Assembly: GCA_002483445.1 (NCBI GenBank)
Contig: DLHY01000085.1
Span: forward strand, 1 to 40,603
Length of the DNA: 40,603 bases
DNA from: Blastocatellia bacterium UBA7656
Lineage (GTDB): Bacteria > Acidobacteriota > Blastocatellia > UBA7656
Direction of reading: 5' to 3'
Shown here: in pieces, positions 15,784-22,593 of the stretch
Layout of the letters: each line of letters opens with the position of its first letter
Position numbering within the stretch: the stretch's first letter is position 1
Made by a program: the position numbers and the translations under genes
Notes under the pieces: generated by a model
What the model saw: only the letters and a program-made list of their open reading frames with translations
Database searches by the model: none
Told to the model about the DNA's origin: nothing

Positions 15784-16269
15784 TCAACCTTGTATGCTCT
15801 GCTCGCGCGCGCGACTCGCTCTCGGCGCGACGGGGGCAAGCCGCCATACCACGATTGCGCAGGCAAGCAGGCAGAGATTCTTTGAAATTCCTCCGAGCGG
15901 ATTGACCAGCATCCTTGCGTCCGTTCCAACGACGACAGCGACAAGCCCGCACATTGCAATCGACACCGTCAGTACTGCCGCCCGCTCCCATAAGCCCGAA
16001 AGCACCCATAGCCCTGCAATTATTTCCGCCACTCCGATCATCGCAAGCGTGCGTTCGGGCGTCTGCCAGTAGAGACCCGATGCTCTGACCAGTTCGATTT
16101 CACCTGGGCTCACGAACAGGATTTTCGGCGCAAGCCCTTCGATCACCCACACCAGACCGAGCGCCGCGCGCGCGCTGATTTTTATCGCCCATAGCCGATG
16201 CGCGAGATCAGCCGTCCGCCGCAGAGTTTCGATATCGCTTCCAGTAGTTATTTCATCTGAGGGCTTCAT
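15784..16269 (-). CDS. DoxX-like family membrane protein
   Basis: A 161-residue protein with four membrane helices and the DoxX-like pattern: a first helix RAALGLVWVIEGLAPKILF, the Gly/Glu-rich second helix MIGVAEIIAGLWVLSGLW, and a conserved end NPLGGISKNLCLLACAIVVWRL. DoxX-type proteins were named from archaeal quinol oxidase subunits; the bacterial relatives are linked with thiol or redox stress at the membrane. It heads the minus-strand operon that diverges from perR, with 127 bases between the two ATGs. Control by PerR is therefore possible, although the Per-box-like palindrome overlaps the perR promoter rather than one for this gene. Confidence 0.82.
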   Translation of the reverse strand: MKPSDEITTGSDIETLRRTADLAHRLWAIKISARAALGLVWVIEGLAPKILFVSPGEIELVRASGLYWQTPERTLAMIGVAEIIAGLWVLSGLWERAAVLTVSIAMCGLVAVVVGTDARMLVNPLGGISKNLCLLACAIVVWRLAPVAPRASRAREQSIQG

Positions 16270-16357
16270 ATTTGGAATCCGCCGCGAGAAATCTGATTCA
16301 ATGCCGGTCGGATGTCAACGTCGGCGCGCGTATTCGAAAAATATTTTCATCTCCCTG

Positions 16358-16386
16358 TTGACAGTCTTTAGATTTAGAATTATTCT
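16358..16386 (+). promoter_or_regulatory. Sigma-70-type promoter of perR
   Basis: A perfect -35 box TTGACA (16358-16363), a 17-base spacer, and the -10 box TATTCT (16381-16386) point toward perR. The expected transcription start would be near 16393, only a few bases before the ATG at 16397. No ribosome binding site lies in between, so the perR mRNA may be almost leaderless. Confidence 0.75.
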
Positions 16387-16388
16387 AA
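16374..16388. promoter_or_regulatory. Per-box-like operator overlapping perR -10 box
   Basis: TTAGAAT-T-ATTCTAA is a perfect 7-1-7 palindrome, the layout of the Per box (consensus TTATAAT-N-ATTATAA). It covers the -10 box of the perR promoter, so a bound repressor would block RNA polymerase. This predicts negative autoregulation of perR. Confidence 0.82.
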
Positions 16389-16396
16389 CTATCGTT

Positions 16397-16819
16397 ATGT
16401 TAAGCAAAAAGAATTCGATCAGAAAGGCATCCATTGATGATCCGGCGCTGACCCGTCAGCGAAGAGTCGTTCTCGATGTGGTGCGCGAAAGCGACGATCA
16501 TCTTACGGCGGCGGAGGTCTTCGAACGGGCGCGCAAAAAAACGCCGACGATCAGCTATGCGACAGTTTACAACTCGCTGCGATACCTGAAAGAGCAGGGA
16601 GCTATCAGCGAGATAACTTTCGGCAACGCCGCCAGTCGCTACGACCGCGAGACTGCCCGCCACGATCACGCCATCTGCACCTGCTGCGGCAAACTCGTGG
16701 ACTTCGATATATCCGACACGATGGAATTGATGCGCGCCGCCGCGCGCCGCTCCCGATTCAAACCCGAAGGCATTCATATCACGCTTAGGGGCATTTGCCC
16801 GGATTGCCGCTCCGAATAG
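16397..16819 (+). CDS. perR: Fur-family peroxide-responsive repressor PerR
   Basis: A 140-residue Fur-family regulator starting at ATG 16397. The winged helix is at about residues 20-70, with the recognition helix ISYATVYNSLRYL. Structural zinc ligands are Cys94, Cys97, Cys134 and Cys137. The metal-sensing residues of Bacillus subtilis PerR (His37, Asp85, His91, His93, Asp104) all have equivalents with a constant offset of two: His35, Asp83, His89, His91 and Asp102. The Asp at the last position favours PerR over Fur. A peroxiredoxin follows and a Per-box-like palindrome overlaps its promoter, supporting a peroxide sensor that represses its own expression until a regulatory-site His is oxidised. 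An alternative upstream start at 16301 would place the promoter inside the gene and is rejected. Confidence 0.9.
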   Translation: MLSKKNSIRKASIDDPALTRQRRVVLDVVRESDDHLTAAEVFERARKKTPTISYATVYNSLRYLKEQGAISEITFGNAASRYDRETARHDHAICTCCGKLVDFDISDTMELMRAAARRSRFKPEGIHITLRGICPDCRSE

Positions 16820-16901
16820 GGGCGCAGTTTTTAACTTCGTTTTTACTCGCGGATCATTGCGAAAAACGACAAGAACTTAAAGCAAATACAGGAGGAAACA
16901 A

Positions 16902-17465
16902 ATGTCAGCAGCAATAGCTTTTGAGAAGGCGCAGGTGGGCCAGCCTGCTCCGGATTTCGAAATGGCCTCGACCAGAAATCTTGAGAAACTCAACGAGCCA
17001 GTCAAACTGTCCGATTACAGGGGCAGATGGCTCGTCGTGATGTTCTATCCGCTCGATTTCACTTTCGTCTGCCCGACGGAGTTGACCGCTTTCAGCGACC
17101 ATTATGAAGACTTTCAGGCCATCGGCGTAGACGTACTCGGCGTTTCGGTAGATTCGGTTTATTCGCATCGCGCATGGCTTCAGACTCCGCGCGACAAGAA
17201 CGGAATCGAAGGCTTGCTCTATCCTCTCGGTTCGGATGTCACCAAGCAGGTGGCGCGCGATTACGGAGTGCTGATCGAAAATCGCGGCATCGCTCTCAGG
17301 GGTCTGTTCGTCATCGACCCGGAAGGCATACTTCGCTACAAGGTCGTCCACGATCTCAACATCGGGCGCTCGGTCGAAGAAACTCTCCGCGTCATTCAGG
17401 CTCTTCAAACCGGCGGCCTCTGTCAGGCCGAATGGCGTCCGGGCCAGGAAACTCTCAAGCCGTAA
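16902..17465 (+). CDS. Typical 2-Cys peroxiredoxin (AhpC/Prx1 type)
   Basis: A 187-residue cytoplasmic peroxiredoxin that reduces hydrogen and organic peroxides. The peroxidatic Cys57 is in DFTFVCPTE and the resolving Cys174 in GGLCQAEWRPG, the arrangement of typical 2-Cys enzymes. The LRGLFVIDPEGILRYKVVHDLNIGRS segment between them is also standard. AGGAGG lies six bases before ATG 16902. The gene follows perR by 82 bases. That gap contains no second Per-box palindrome, so peroxide control could come by read-through from the perR promoter. A TlpA-like thioredoxin gene follows 65 bases later and could supply electrons. Confidence 0.92.
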   Translation: MSAAIAFEKAQVGQPAPDFEMASTRNLEKLNEPVKLSDYRGRWLVVMFYPLDFTFVCPTELTAFSDHYEDFQAIGVDVLGVSVDSVYSHRAWLQTPRDKNGIEGLLYPLGSDVTKQVARDYGVLIENRGIALRGLFVIDPEGILRYKVVHDLNIGRSVEETLRVIQALQTGGLCQAEWRPGQETLKP

Positions 17466-17530
17466 CAGTTTTTGCGAGTGATGATCCAGCTCGACCGGAT
17501 CATCACTCTTCGTTTCAAGAGGTGAATATA

Positions 17531-18004
17531 ATGATGAGAATTGGAACTGAAATGCCGCGACTCGAAGGCGCGACCGAGTGGATACGTGGCTCGCAGGAAG
17601 AAGCCGAAAACGAAACGAAAGGACACGCGACGCTCATTCACTTCTGGTCGATCAGTTGCGGCATCTGTAAAGAAAATCTGCCGCGCGTGATCGAGTGGCG
17701 CGAACAGTATAAAGAACGGGGTCTCCGCACTGTGGCTATTCACATGCCGCGCTACCCGGCTGACACAGACATTGAAGCGGTGCGGCAGGCCGTGGCCGAC
17801 TACGACATAACCGAATCGTGCGCGGTCGATAATCTGCATCATCTGCGCGACGCTTTCAAAAATGAACAGGGCTACGTGCCTGCTTATTATCTGTTCGACC
17901 GGGAAGGCAAACTCCGAAGCTTCGCCGCGGGGGAGCGAGGATTGGATATGCTAAACGCCGCTCTCAATCGCCTGCTCGCCGTGTCGAAGGAAGCGGCGAT
18001 CTGA
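17531..18004 (+). CDS. TlpA-like thioredoxin-fold protein
   Basis: A 157-residue thioredoxin-fold protein with the redox motif Cys43-Gly-Ile-Cys46 in HFWSISCGICKENLPR. VPAYYLFDREGKLR supplies the cis-Pro region. There is no signal peptide, so it should act in the cytoplasm, unlike many TlpA proteins. Relatives include the N-terminal parts of NHL-repeat thioredoxins. ATG 17531 is preceded by AGAGG at fair spacing; a second ATG follows directly at 17534. It lies downstream of the 2-Cys peroxiredoxin and may be its reductant, which is inference from position. A strong terminator closes the perR-prx-trx operon. Confidence 0.85.
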   Translation: MMRIGTEMPRLEGATEWIRGSQEEAENETKGHATLIHFWSISCGICKENLPRVIEWREQYKERGLRTVAIHMPRYPADTDIEAVRQAVADYDITESCAVDNLHHLRDAFKNEQGYVPAYYLFDREGKLRSFAAGERGLDMLNAALNRLLAVSKEAAI

Positions 18005-18031
18005 AACCCGTTTCAAAAGAAACACAAAGAC

Positions 18032-18053
18032 GCGGCCTTAGGGCCGCTTTTTT
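18032..18053 (+). terminator. Rho-independent terminator after the perR operon
   Basis: GCGGCC (18032-18037) pairs perfectly with GGCCGC (18042-18047) around the loop TTAG, followed by six T residues and a further T-rich run. It ends the thioredoxin transcript 28 bases after the stop. It also sits at the 3' end of the convergent queA gene, although for that direction no U-tract is evident. Confidence 0.9.
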
Positions 18054-18056
18054 ATT

Positions 18057-19166
18057 TTATAAGATCAGCATCGCGTCGCCGTAGCTATAAAAGCGATACT
18101 CGCGCTCGACCGCGTGACGGTAAGCCTTGAGAATCGACTCGCGTCCGGCGAATGCTGCAACGAGCATCAACAGTGACGAGCGCGGCAGATGAAAATTGGT
18201 CACAAGCCCGCTCGCGGCGCGAAACTCGAATCCGGGATAGATGAAAAGCTCGGTCTCTGCGCAGGTGACAGGTGACAGGTGACAGGTGACAGGTAGCAGA
18301 ATTTTATCCCCTGTTCCCTGTTCCCTGTTCCCTGTCACCTGCCGACAGGCTGATTCAAGCGCGCGAGTGGTGGTCGTGCCGACGGCGATAATGCGGCGGC
18401 CTTCTTTGAGAGCGCGATTGATCGAGCGGGCGGCGTCTTCGCTTATGGTGTATCTCTCTGATTCAACGCGATGGTCTTCGACCCTCTCGACACGCACAGG
18501 CTGAAATGTGCCGTAGCCTACGTGCAGAGTTATTTCTATTGTTTCAACTCCGCGCTGACGAATGCGGTCAAGCAGCGCGGGAGTGAAATGAAGCCCCGCG
18601 GTCGGGGCGGCTATCGCTCCGCGCTCGCTGGCGAAGACGGTTTGATAACGCTCGCGGTCGAGTCGGGCGTCTTCTTTGCGCTTTATGTAAGGCGGAAGCG
18701 GAGTGCGCCCGATTCTATCTATTGTCTCGTCGAAATCACTGTCGGCGTTGAAACGGATTATTCGCCGTCCGGCTTCGAGACGCTCGATCACTTCCGCTTT
18801 CAATTCGTCAGCGAACTCAAGCCTCGCTCCCGCAGGCAACGCTCTGCCCGGTCGCGCGAGAGTTTCCCACACAAGCGGCTCGATCTGACGAACGAGAAAA
18901 ACCTCGACGCGCGCTCCTTCGATTTCCTCGCCCTGTTTGCTCGACCTTACTCTTCTGCCGATGAGTCGCGCGGGAAAAACTCGCGTGTTATTCATCACGA
19001 GCGCGTCCCCTGATGTGAGGAAATCAGGCAGGCGGTCGAAGGTTGAATCGTGAAGCTGGCCGCTTGCGCGATCAAGGATGAGAAGCCGCGAGGCGTCTCT
19101 CTGCAAAGCGGGTTCCTGCGCGATCAGATGTTCGGGCAGATGGTAGTCGAAATCGGAAACAAGCAT
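18057..19166 (-). CDS. queA: S-adenosylmethionine:tRNA ribosyltransferase-isomerase QueA, with in-frame heptamer insertion
   Basis: QueA transfers and isomerises the ribose of SAM onto 7-aminomethyl-7-deazaguanine in tRNA, forming epoxyqueuosine. The 369-residue product has the usual marks: FDYHLPEHLIAQEP at the start, VMNNTRVFPARLIGR, TAGLHFTPALL, LHVGYGTFQPV and FIYPGFEF with TNFHLPRSSLLMLV at the end. The start is ATG 19166. Between IAVGTTTTRALESA and ETELFIYPG there are about 30 residues, versus about 16 in E. coli. They are encoded by a heptamer array with its inverted partner (18262-18343). The insertion keeps the frame and falls in a variable loop, so the enzyme is probably still active. 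No other queuosine gene is nearby. Confidence 0.93.
   Translation of the reverse strand: MLVSDFDYHLPEHLIAQEPALQRDASRLLILDRASGQLHDSTFDRLPDFLTSGDALVMNNTRVFPARLIGRRVRSSKQGEEIEGARVEVFLVRQIEPLVWETLARPGRALPAGARLEFADELKAEVIERLEAGRRIIRFNADSDFDETIDRIGRTPLPPYIKRKEDARLDRERYQTVFASERGAIAAPTAGLHFTPALLDRIRQRGVETIEITLHVGYGTFQPVRVERVEDHRVESERYTISEDAARSINRALKEGRRIIAVGTTTTRALESACRQVTGNREQGTGDKILLPVTCHLSPVTCAETELFIYPGFEFRAASGLVTNFHLPRSSLLMLVAAFAGRESILKAYRHAVEREYRFYSYGDAMLIL
18262..18343. repeat. Heptamer arrays inserted inside queA coding sequence
   Basis: Four CAGGTGA units plus a degenerate fifth (18262-18296) are followed by a short A/T-rich spacer, then three CCCTGTT units, CCCTGTC and ACCTGCC (18309-18343). 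The ends are inverted: CAGGTGACAGG pairs perfectly with CCTGTCACCTG, so the segment can form a hairpin. It is translated as part of queA without a stop or frameshift. Confidence 0.93.
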
Positions 19167-19248
19167 CAGTTGGATTTTAGAGTTCAATATGAGCGCAGAC
19201 AATGTGTACTTTCCTGCCGCTGTTTGATTCTCATCAGAAAATGTACGG

Positions 19249-19263
19249 CAGGCTGTCAGCCTG
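19249..19263. repeat. Palindrome CAGGCTG-N-CAGCCTG, copy 1
   Basis: A perfect 7-1-7 palindrome (centre T) lies in the 290-base gap between the queA start and the pilT-like start. The same palindrome with G at the centre occurs twice at 35394-35408 and 35444-35458. In all three places it lies outside genes, upstream of a plus-strand coding start. The rest of this gap contains no gene or clear promoter that I can support. Confidence 0.8.
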
Positions 19264-19456
19264 CGTTGCCTCAATTTTCATACTTTCCGCGCGTCAACAG
19301 GCTGGCCGACTGTTCTACCAGGCGACTCATCATCAAGCCTCGACTTATGCTTTATGTATTCCTCTCACCTGCGCGGTTGGTGTAATATGGCTCGGCCCCC
19401 AGGCCCCGAGTTATTCACATTCAATCTACGAGATCATATTGAGGAGCGAGGCAGTT

Positions 19457-21040
19457 ATGATGGATAACATAGAGAGCCTGCTGGGAATTCTTCACAACCA
19501 GAAAGGCAAGGAATTGCGTCTCGAAGTCGGGCAGCGGCCACGTCTGATGACCGATGCGGGAGCTTATGATCTGGCTGCGTCTCCGCTCGGACATCCGCAG
19601 GTGGGATCGCTCATCGCGCCGATAGTTCCCGAAGACACGCGCCGCGAGCTTCAGACGCAGAGCGCAGCCGAGTTTGATTATGAGCTTGGCGGAGTGGGCA
19701 ATTTCAGAGTGAAAATAGTCAAAGCGCCTACGGGGCTTGCAGTCAGCGTTCGCCCTGCTGCCGCCTCTGAGCGTCCCATAAAGCCAACTTCCCCGGCGCT
19801 CAATGTGCCTCCCGATCTTCAATCGAGGCCCTCTCCGCCTCCCGCTCAGACGGGCGGGACAGGGGCGCTCGCTTCTGCGCCCGCTGTGCCTCCTCCCCGT
19901 CAGACTGCTCCGATATCGGCTTCGGCACCGCAGGGGGGCAATACGAGTCAGATGGACAAGCTCTTTCGCGATATGATGGCAAAGGGAGCTTCTGACCTGC
20001 ACATGTCGGTCAGTATGCCGCCGATGATTCGCAAAGACGGAGAGATGACTCCGCTCGATCAGTCGCTTCCCCAGCTTGCGCCTGATGAGCTTCGCGGGCT
20101 GCTCACCTCGATCATGCCTCAGAAAAATCGCGAGGAGTTCGACCGCCGTCACGACACCGACTTCGCTTACGAAATCCTGGGGCTTGCGCGCTTCCGCGCA
20201 AACATCTTCATGGATCGCAAAGGCTGGGGCGGCGTCTTTCGCGTCATCCCCAATGAAATCCTCACCGCCGAAAAGCTCGGACTCTCGCAGGCGATACTGA
20301 AACTGTGCAATCTGAACAAGGGGCTGGTGCTTGTGACCGGCCCGACAGGCTCAGGGAAATCGACGACTCTGTGCGCGCTCATAGACTACATCAATCGAAA
20401 TCGAACGGATCACATCATCACCATCGAAGACCCCATCGAGTTCGTTCACGAAAACAAAAAGTGTCTCATCAACCAGCGCGAGGTTCACACCCATACCGAT
20501 TCATTCAAAGACGCTCTCAGAGCGGCGCTTCGCGAAGACCCCGACATAGTGCTTGTCGGCGAGATGCGCGACCTTGAAACTGTGGCAATAGCTATTGAGA
20601 CAGCCGAGACGGGCCATCTTGTTTTTGGAACGCTTCACACCACGACTGCCGCCTCGACCGTTGATCGCGTAATCGATCAGTTTCCGGCCGACCGCCAGAT
20701 GCAAATTCGCATCATGCTTTCGGAATCTCTTCGCGCAGTCATATCGCAGACTCTTTTGCGCAAAGTGGGCGGCGGGCGAGTTGCCGCGCTCGAAGTGCTG
20801 ATAGTCAACAATGCGATCAGCAATCTGGTTCGCGAAGGCAAGACGTTTCAGATAACCTCGGCGATGCAGACGGGTCGCGCGCTCGGAAACGTCATGCTCA
20901 ACGATGCCCTCCTCGAACTGGTCAAGTCGAAGATGGTCACTGCTGAAGAGGCTTACACGAAGGCAGTCGATAAGACGGGCATAGAAGGACTCTTCAAGCG
21001 CAACAACATCGACACCCAGTTCGTTCTTAGTCCGGCTTAG
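19457..21040 (+). CDS. pilT: PilT-like twitching ATPase with duplicated N-terminal domain
   Basis: A 527-residue GspE/PilT-family ATPase from ATG 19457 (AGG just upstream). Residues 165-527 are a full PilT: the N-terminal PAS-like domain KGASDLHMSVSMPPMIRKDG, Walker A GPTGSGKST (Lys301), the Asp box ITIEDPIE, Walker B DIVLVGEMRD and the His box GTLHTTTAASTVDR. PilT powers retraction of type IV pili at the inner membrane. The first 100 residues are a diverged second copy of the N-terminal domain (KGKELRLEVGQRPRLMTDAG, later FDYELGGVGNFRV parallel to FAYEILGLARFRA), joined by a Pro/Ala-rich linker (about 101-163). Ordinary PilT is about 350 residues. No other pilus gene is nearby; PilU-like or regulatory roles are also possible. 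Confidence 0.9.
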   Translation: MMDNIESLLGILHNQKGKELRLEVGQRPRLMTDAGAYDLAASPLGHPQVGSLIAPIVPEDTRRELQTQSAAEFDYELGGVGNFRVKIVKAPTGLAVSVRPAAASERPIKPTSPALNVPPDLQSRPSPPPAQTGGTGALASAPAVPPPRQTAPISASAPQGGNTSQMDKLFRDMMAKGASDLHMSVSMPPMIRKDGEMTPLDQSLPQLAPDELRGLLTSIMPQKNREEFDRRHDTDFAYEILGLARFRANIFMDRKGWGGVFRVIPNEILTAEKLGLSQAILKLCNLNKGLVLVTGPTGSGKSTTLCALIDYINRNRTDHIITIEDPIEFVHENKKCLINQREVHTHTDSFKDALRAALREDPDIVLVGEMRDLETVAIAIETAETGHLVFGTLHTTTAASTVDRVIDQFPADRQMQIRIMLSESLRAVISQTLLRKVGGGRVAALEVLIVNNAISNLVREGKTFQITSAMQTGRALGNVMLNDALLELVKSKMVTAEEAYTKAVDKTGIEGLFKRNNIDTQFVLSPA

Positions 21041-21089
21041 ATCGGTTGAAGCATCATGGTTCAACGCCATCATTGAGCAACCTGCTGTA

Positions 21090-21428
21090 TTGAGCTACAG
21101 CAATTCCCGGTGGAATGATCGATTCAATATAGGATCATCGCTCAACAGGCGACTTCGCCCTGCAGGGGCGGTTCAGTGCATAGCGGCTTTCGCCCTCGCT
21201 CGAAGCGATGCCCGGTCGAGCAAATCCAACCTGACGGCGATCCTGGGCGATGCAGCGGAACTTGATATAAAATTGCGCGGAGATTTGAATGGAGACGGGA
21301 AAGCCGAAGCGATCATACACGTTTCACCCGATGAAGCGGAGAACTGCGACGGCGATCCGCCGAACAATTTGAATATCAGGATGCTGACTTTCAGAGGTCA
21401 GTACTGGCTGCGGTGTTGCGGGCCATAG
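21090..21428 (+). CDS. Uncertain small protein with DxNxDG calcium-binding-like motif
   Basis: The 421 bases between the pilT-like gene and ridA hold an open frame ending at TAG 21426-21428. Its latter half reads like a real protein: ELDIKLRGDLNGDGKAEAII, with a DLNGDGKAE segment as in calcium-binding or FG-GAP-type repeats, followed by a short Cys-containing end. There is no ATG; the frame opens from TTG 21090, without a ribosome site. It may be a genuine small secreted protein with a mis-set start, or the remnant of a larger gene. I see no family match and cannot assign a function. Confidence 0.35.
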   Translation: MSYSNSRWNDRFNIGSSLNRRLRPAGAVQCIAAFALARSDARSSKSNLTAILGDAAELDIKLRGDLNGDGKAEAIIHVSPDEAENCDGDPPNNLNIRMLTFRGQYWLRCCGP

Positions 21429-21461
21429 CTCGATAGTCGAGACCCGATAAGGTTGGAGATT

Positions 21462-21866
21462 ATGCCCAAACAGCACATCAATCCCGACTCGCTTTTTCCA
21501 AGCCTTCAGCATGGCTTCTCTCAAATCGTTGTCGCCAGCGGCGCAAAGACGGTCTACATCTCAGGGCAGACCGCGTGGAATGAGAAGAAAGAAATTATCG
21601 GCGCGAGTGATCTGGCTGAACAGGCAAGACAGGCATTGCGCAATGTCGAGGCGGCTGTCAGGTCTGCGGGCGGAACGCTTGCAGATGTCGTCGCGTTGCG
21701 CATCTACATAGTCAACTACAAGCCGGAAGATGCAGGCGCGGTCGGCAATGCGTTGAGAGAATTTTTCCCTGAAGAGAGGCGTCCCGCAAGCACATGGATC
21801 GGAGTCTCGTCGCTCGCCGTCCCAGACTTCCTGATCGAAATCGAAGTGACGGCGGTTCTGGAATGA
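21462..21866 (+). CDS. ridA: RidA family (YjgF/YER057c/UK114) protein
   Basis: A 134-residue RidA-type protein. Family features are visible: an N-terminal strand ending SQIVVASGAKTVYISGQTAW, the helix LAEQARQALRNVEAAVRSAGG, VVALRIYIVNYKPEDAG and the C-terminal segment RPASTWIGVSSLAVPDFLIEIEV. The Arg of RPAS, a conserved substrate-binding residue, is present. RidA hydrolyses reactive enamine/imine intermediates from PLP enzymes; other subgroups have unknown roles. The ATG at 21462 has GGAG nearby. The neighbour downstream is convergent. Confidence 0.87.
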   Translation: MPKQHINPDSLFPSLQHGFSQIVVASGAKTVYISGQTAWNEKKEIIGASDLAEQARQALRNVEAAVRSAGGTLADVVALRIYIVNYKPEDAGAVGNALREFFPEERRPASTWIGVSSLAVPDFLIEIEVTAVLE

Positions 21867-21891
21867 TGGGCCGGTCTGTCGTGGTTTCTTT

Positions 21892-22404
21892 TCATTCTCT
21901 GATCAGAGCATAGATGAATTCATCCATCGTCTGCCCTTCTTTGGTGACGGCTTTGCGGAGCCGCGCTTCGAATTGAAATCCGGCTTTTTCCAGCACCTTC
22001 ATCGATGCTGGATTCCACTCAAGCACGCCCGCATAAAGTCGGCACAGATCGAAATTCTCAAACGCATATTCGACAATCGCGCGCACCGCTTCTGTCACCA
22101 CGCCGCGACCCCAGAACTCTTCTCCGAGCCAGTAACCGACCTCGGCAGAGCGACGATAGATATCATCTTTCAAGATCATCCCCACTCCACCCACGGCTTC
22201 ACCTTCTACCACTATGGCGAAATTCGTCGCTGGCGGCTCATTCGCTTTTTCAATCCAGCACCGGGCATCCTCCATCGTGTAAGGATGAGGAAAGGCATCG
22301 CGCACATTGAGCCATATCTTTTTATTATTGGCATGTCGCACGAGAGACTGTTCATCTCCCTTCTGCCATGGGCGAATCGCGCAAAGACTGAGCTTGATCT
22401 CCAT
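21892..22404 (-). CDS. GNAT acetyltransferase (RimJ/RimL type)
   Basis: A 170-residue GNAT-family acetyltransferase. The pattern of the RimJ/RimL subgroup is clear: LCAIRPWQKGDEQSLVRHANN at the start, then the central strand AEVGYWLGEEFWGRGVVTEAV, holding the acetyl-CoA pyrophosphate loop (GRGVVTEA), and LYAGVLEWNPASMKVLEKAGF near the end. These enzymes acetylate N-terminal amines, polyamines or small molecules; the substrate here is unknown. ATG 22404 has AGGAG upstream with good spacing. The gene stands alone, convergent with ridA. Confidence 0.88.
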   Translation of the reverse strand: MEIKLSLCAIRPWQKGDEQSLVRHANNKKIWLNVRDAFPHPYTMEDARCWIEKANEPPATNFAIVVEGEAVGGVGMILKDDIYRRSAEVGYWLGEEFWGRGVVTEAVRAIVEYAFENFDLCRLYAGVLEWNPASMKVLEKAGFQFEARLRKAVTKEGQTMDEFIYALIRE

Positions 22405-22502
22405 ACCTGCTCCTGAATCATCTTCTATCGAAGCTTTTCTTCACGAACGGAAAAGGATAGTGGGGCAGGAAAAAAGAGTCCAGCGATAGCCTGAAAAGTC
22501 CT

Positions 22503-22591
22503 GAGTCCAGAGAGTCTTGAGAACGTCAGGGAATTCTCCCGACCCTCAAGGCTCTCTGGACTCTCCAGACTCTCCAGACTCTCTGGACTCG
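22503..22591. repeat. Inverted and tandem CTCTCCAGA repeats at the 3' end of the TonB receptor gene
   Basis: GAGTCCAGAGAGTCTTGAG (22503-22521) can pair with 22545-22563, its inverted copy with one wobble, leaving a 23-base loop. The right arm runs on into nine-base tandem units of CTCTCCAGA (about 22561-22591). The element separates the receptor stop from the GNAT gene and may act as a 3' hairpin. Unlike the other arrays the period here is nine, but the base content and inverted layout are like the CTCCAGA array at 14443. Confidence 0.8.
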
Positions 22592-22593
22592 AT

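Noticed and set aside
16301..16396. Upstream extension of PerR to ATG 16301
   Set aside because: It would cover a consensus promoter and the operator, and the extra 32 residues have no match to the family N-terminus, whereas the offset of metal ligands fits a start at 16397.
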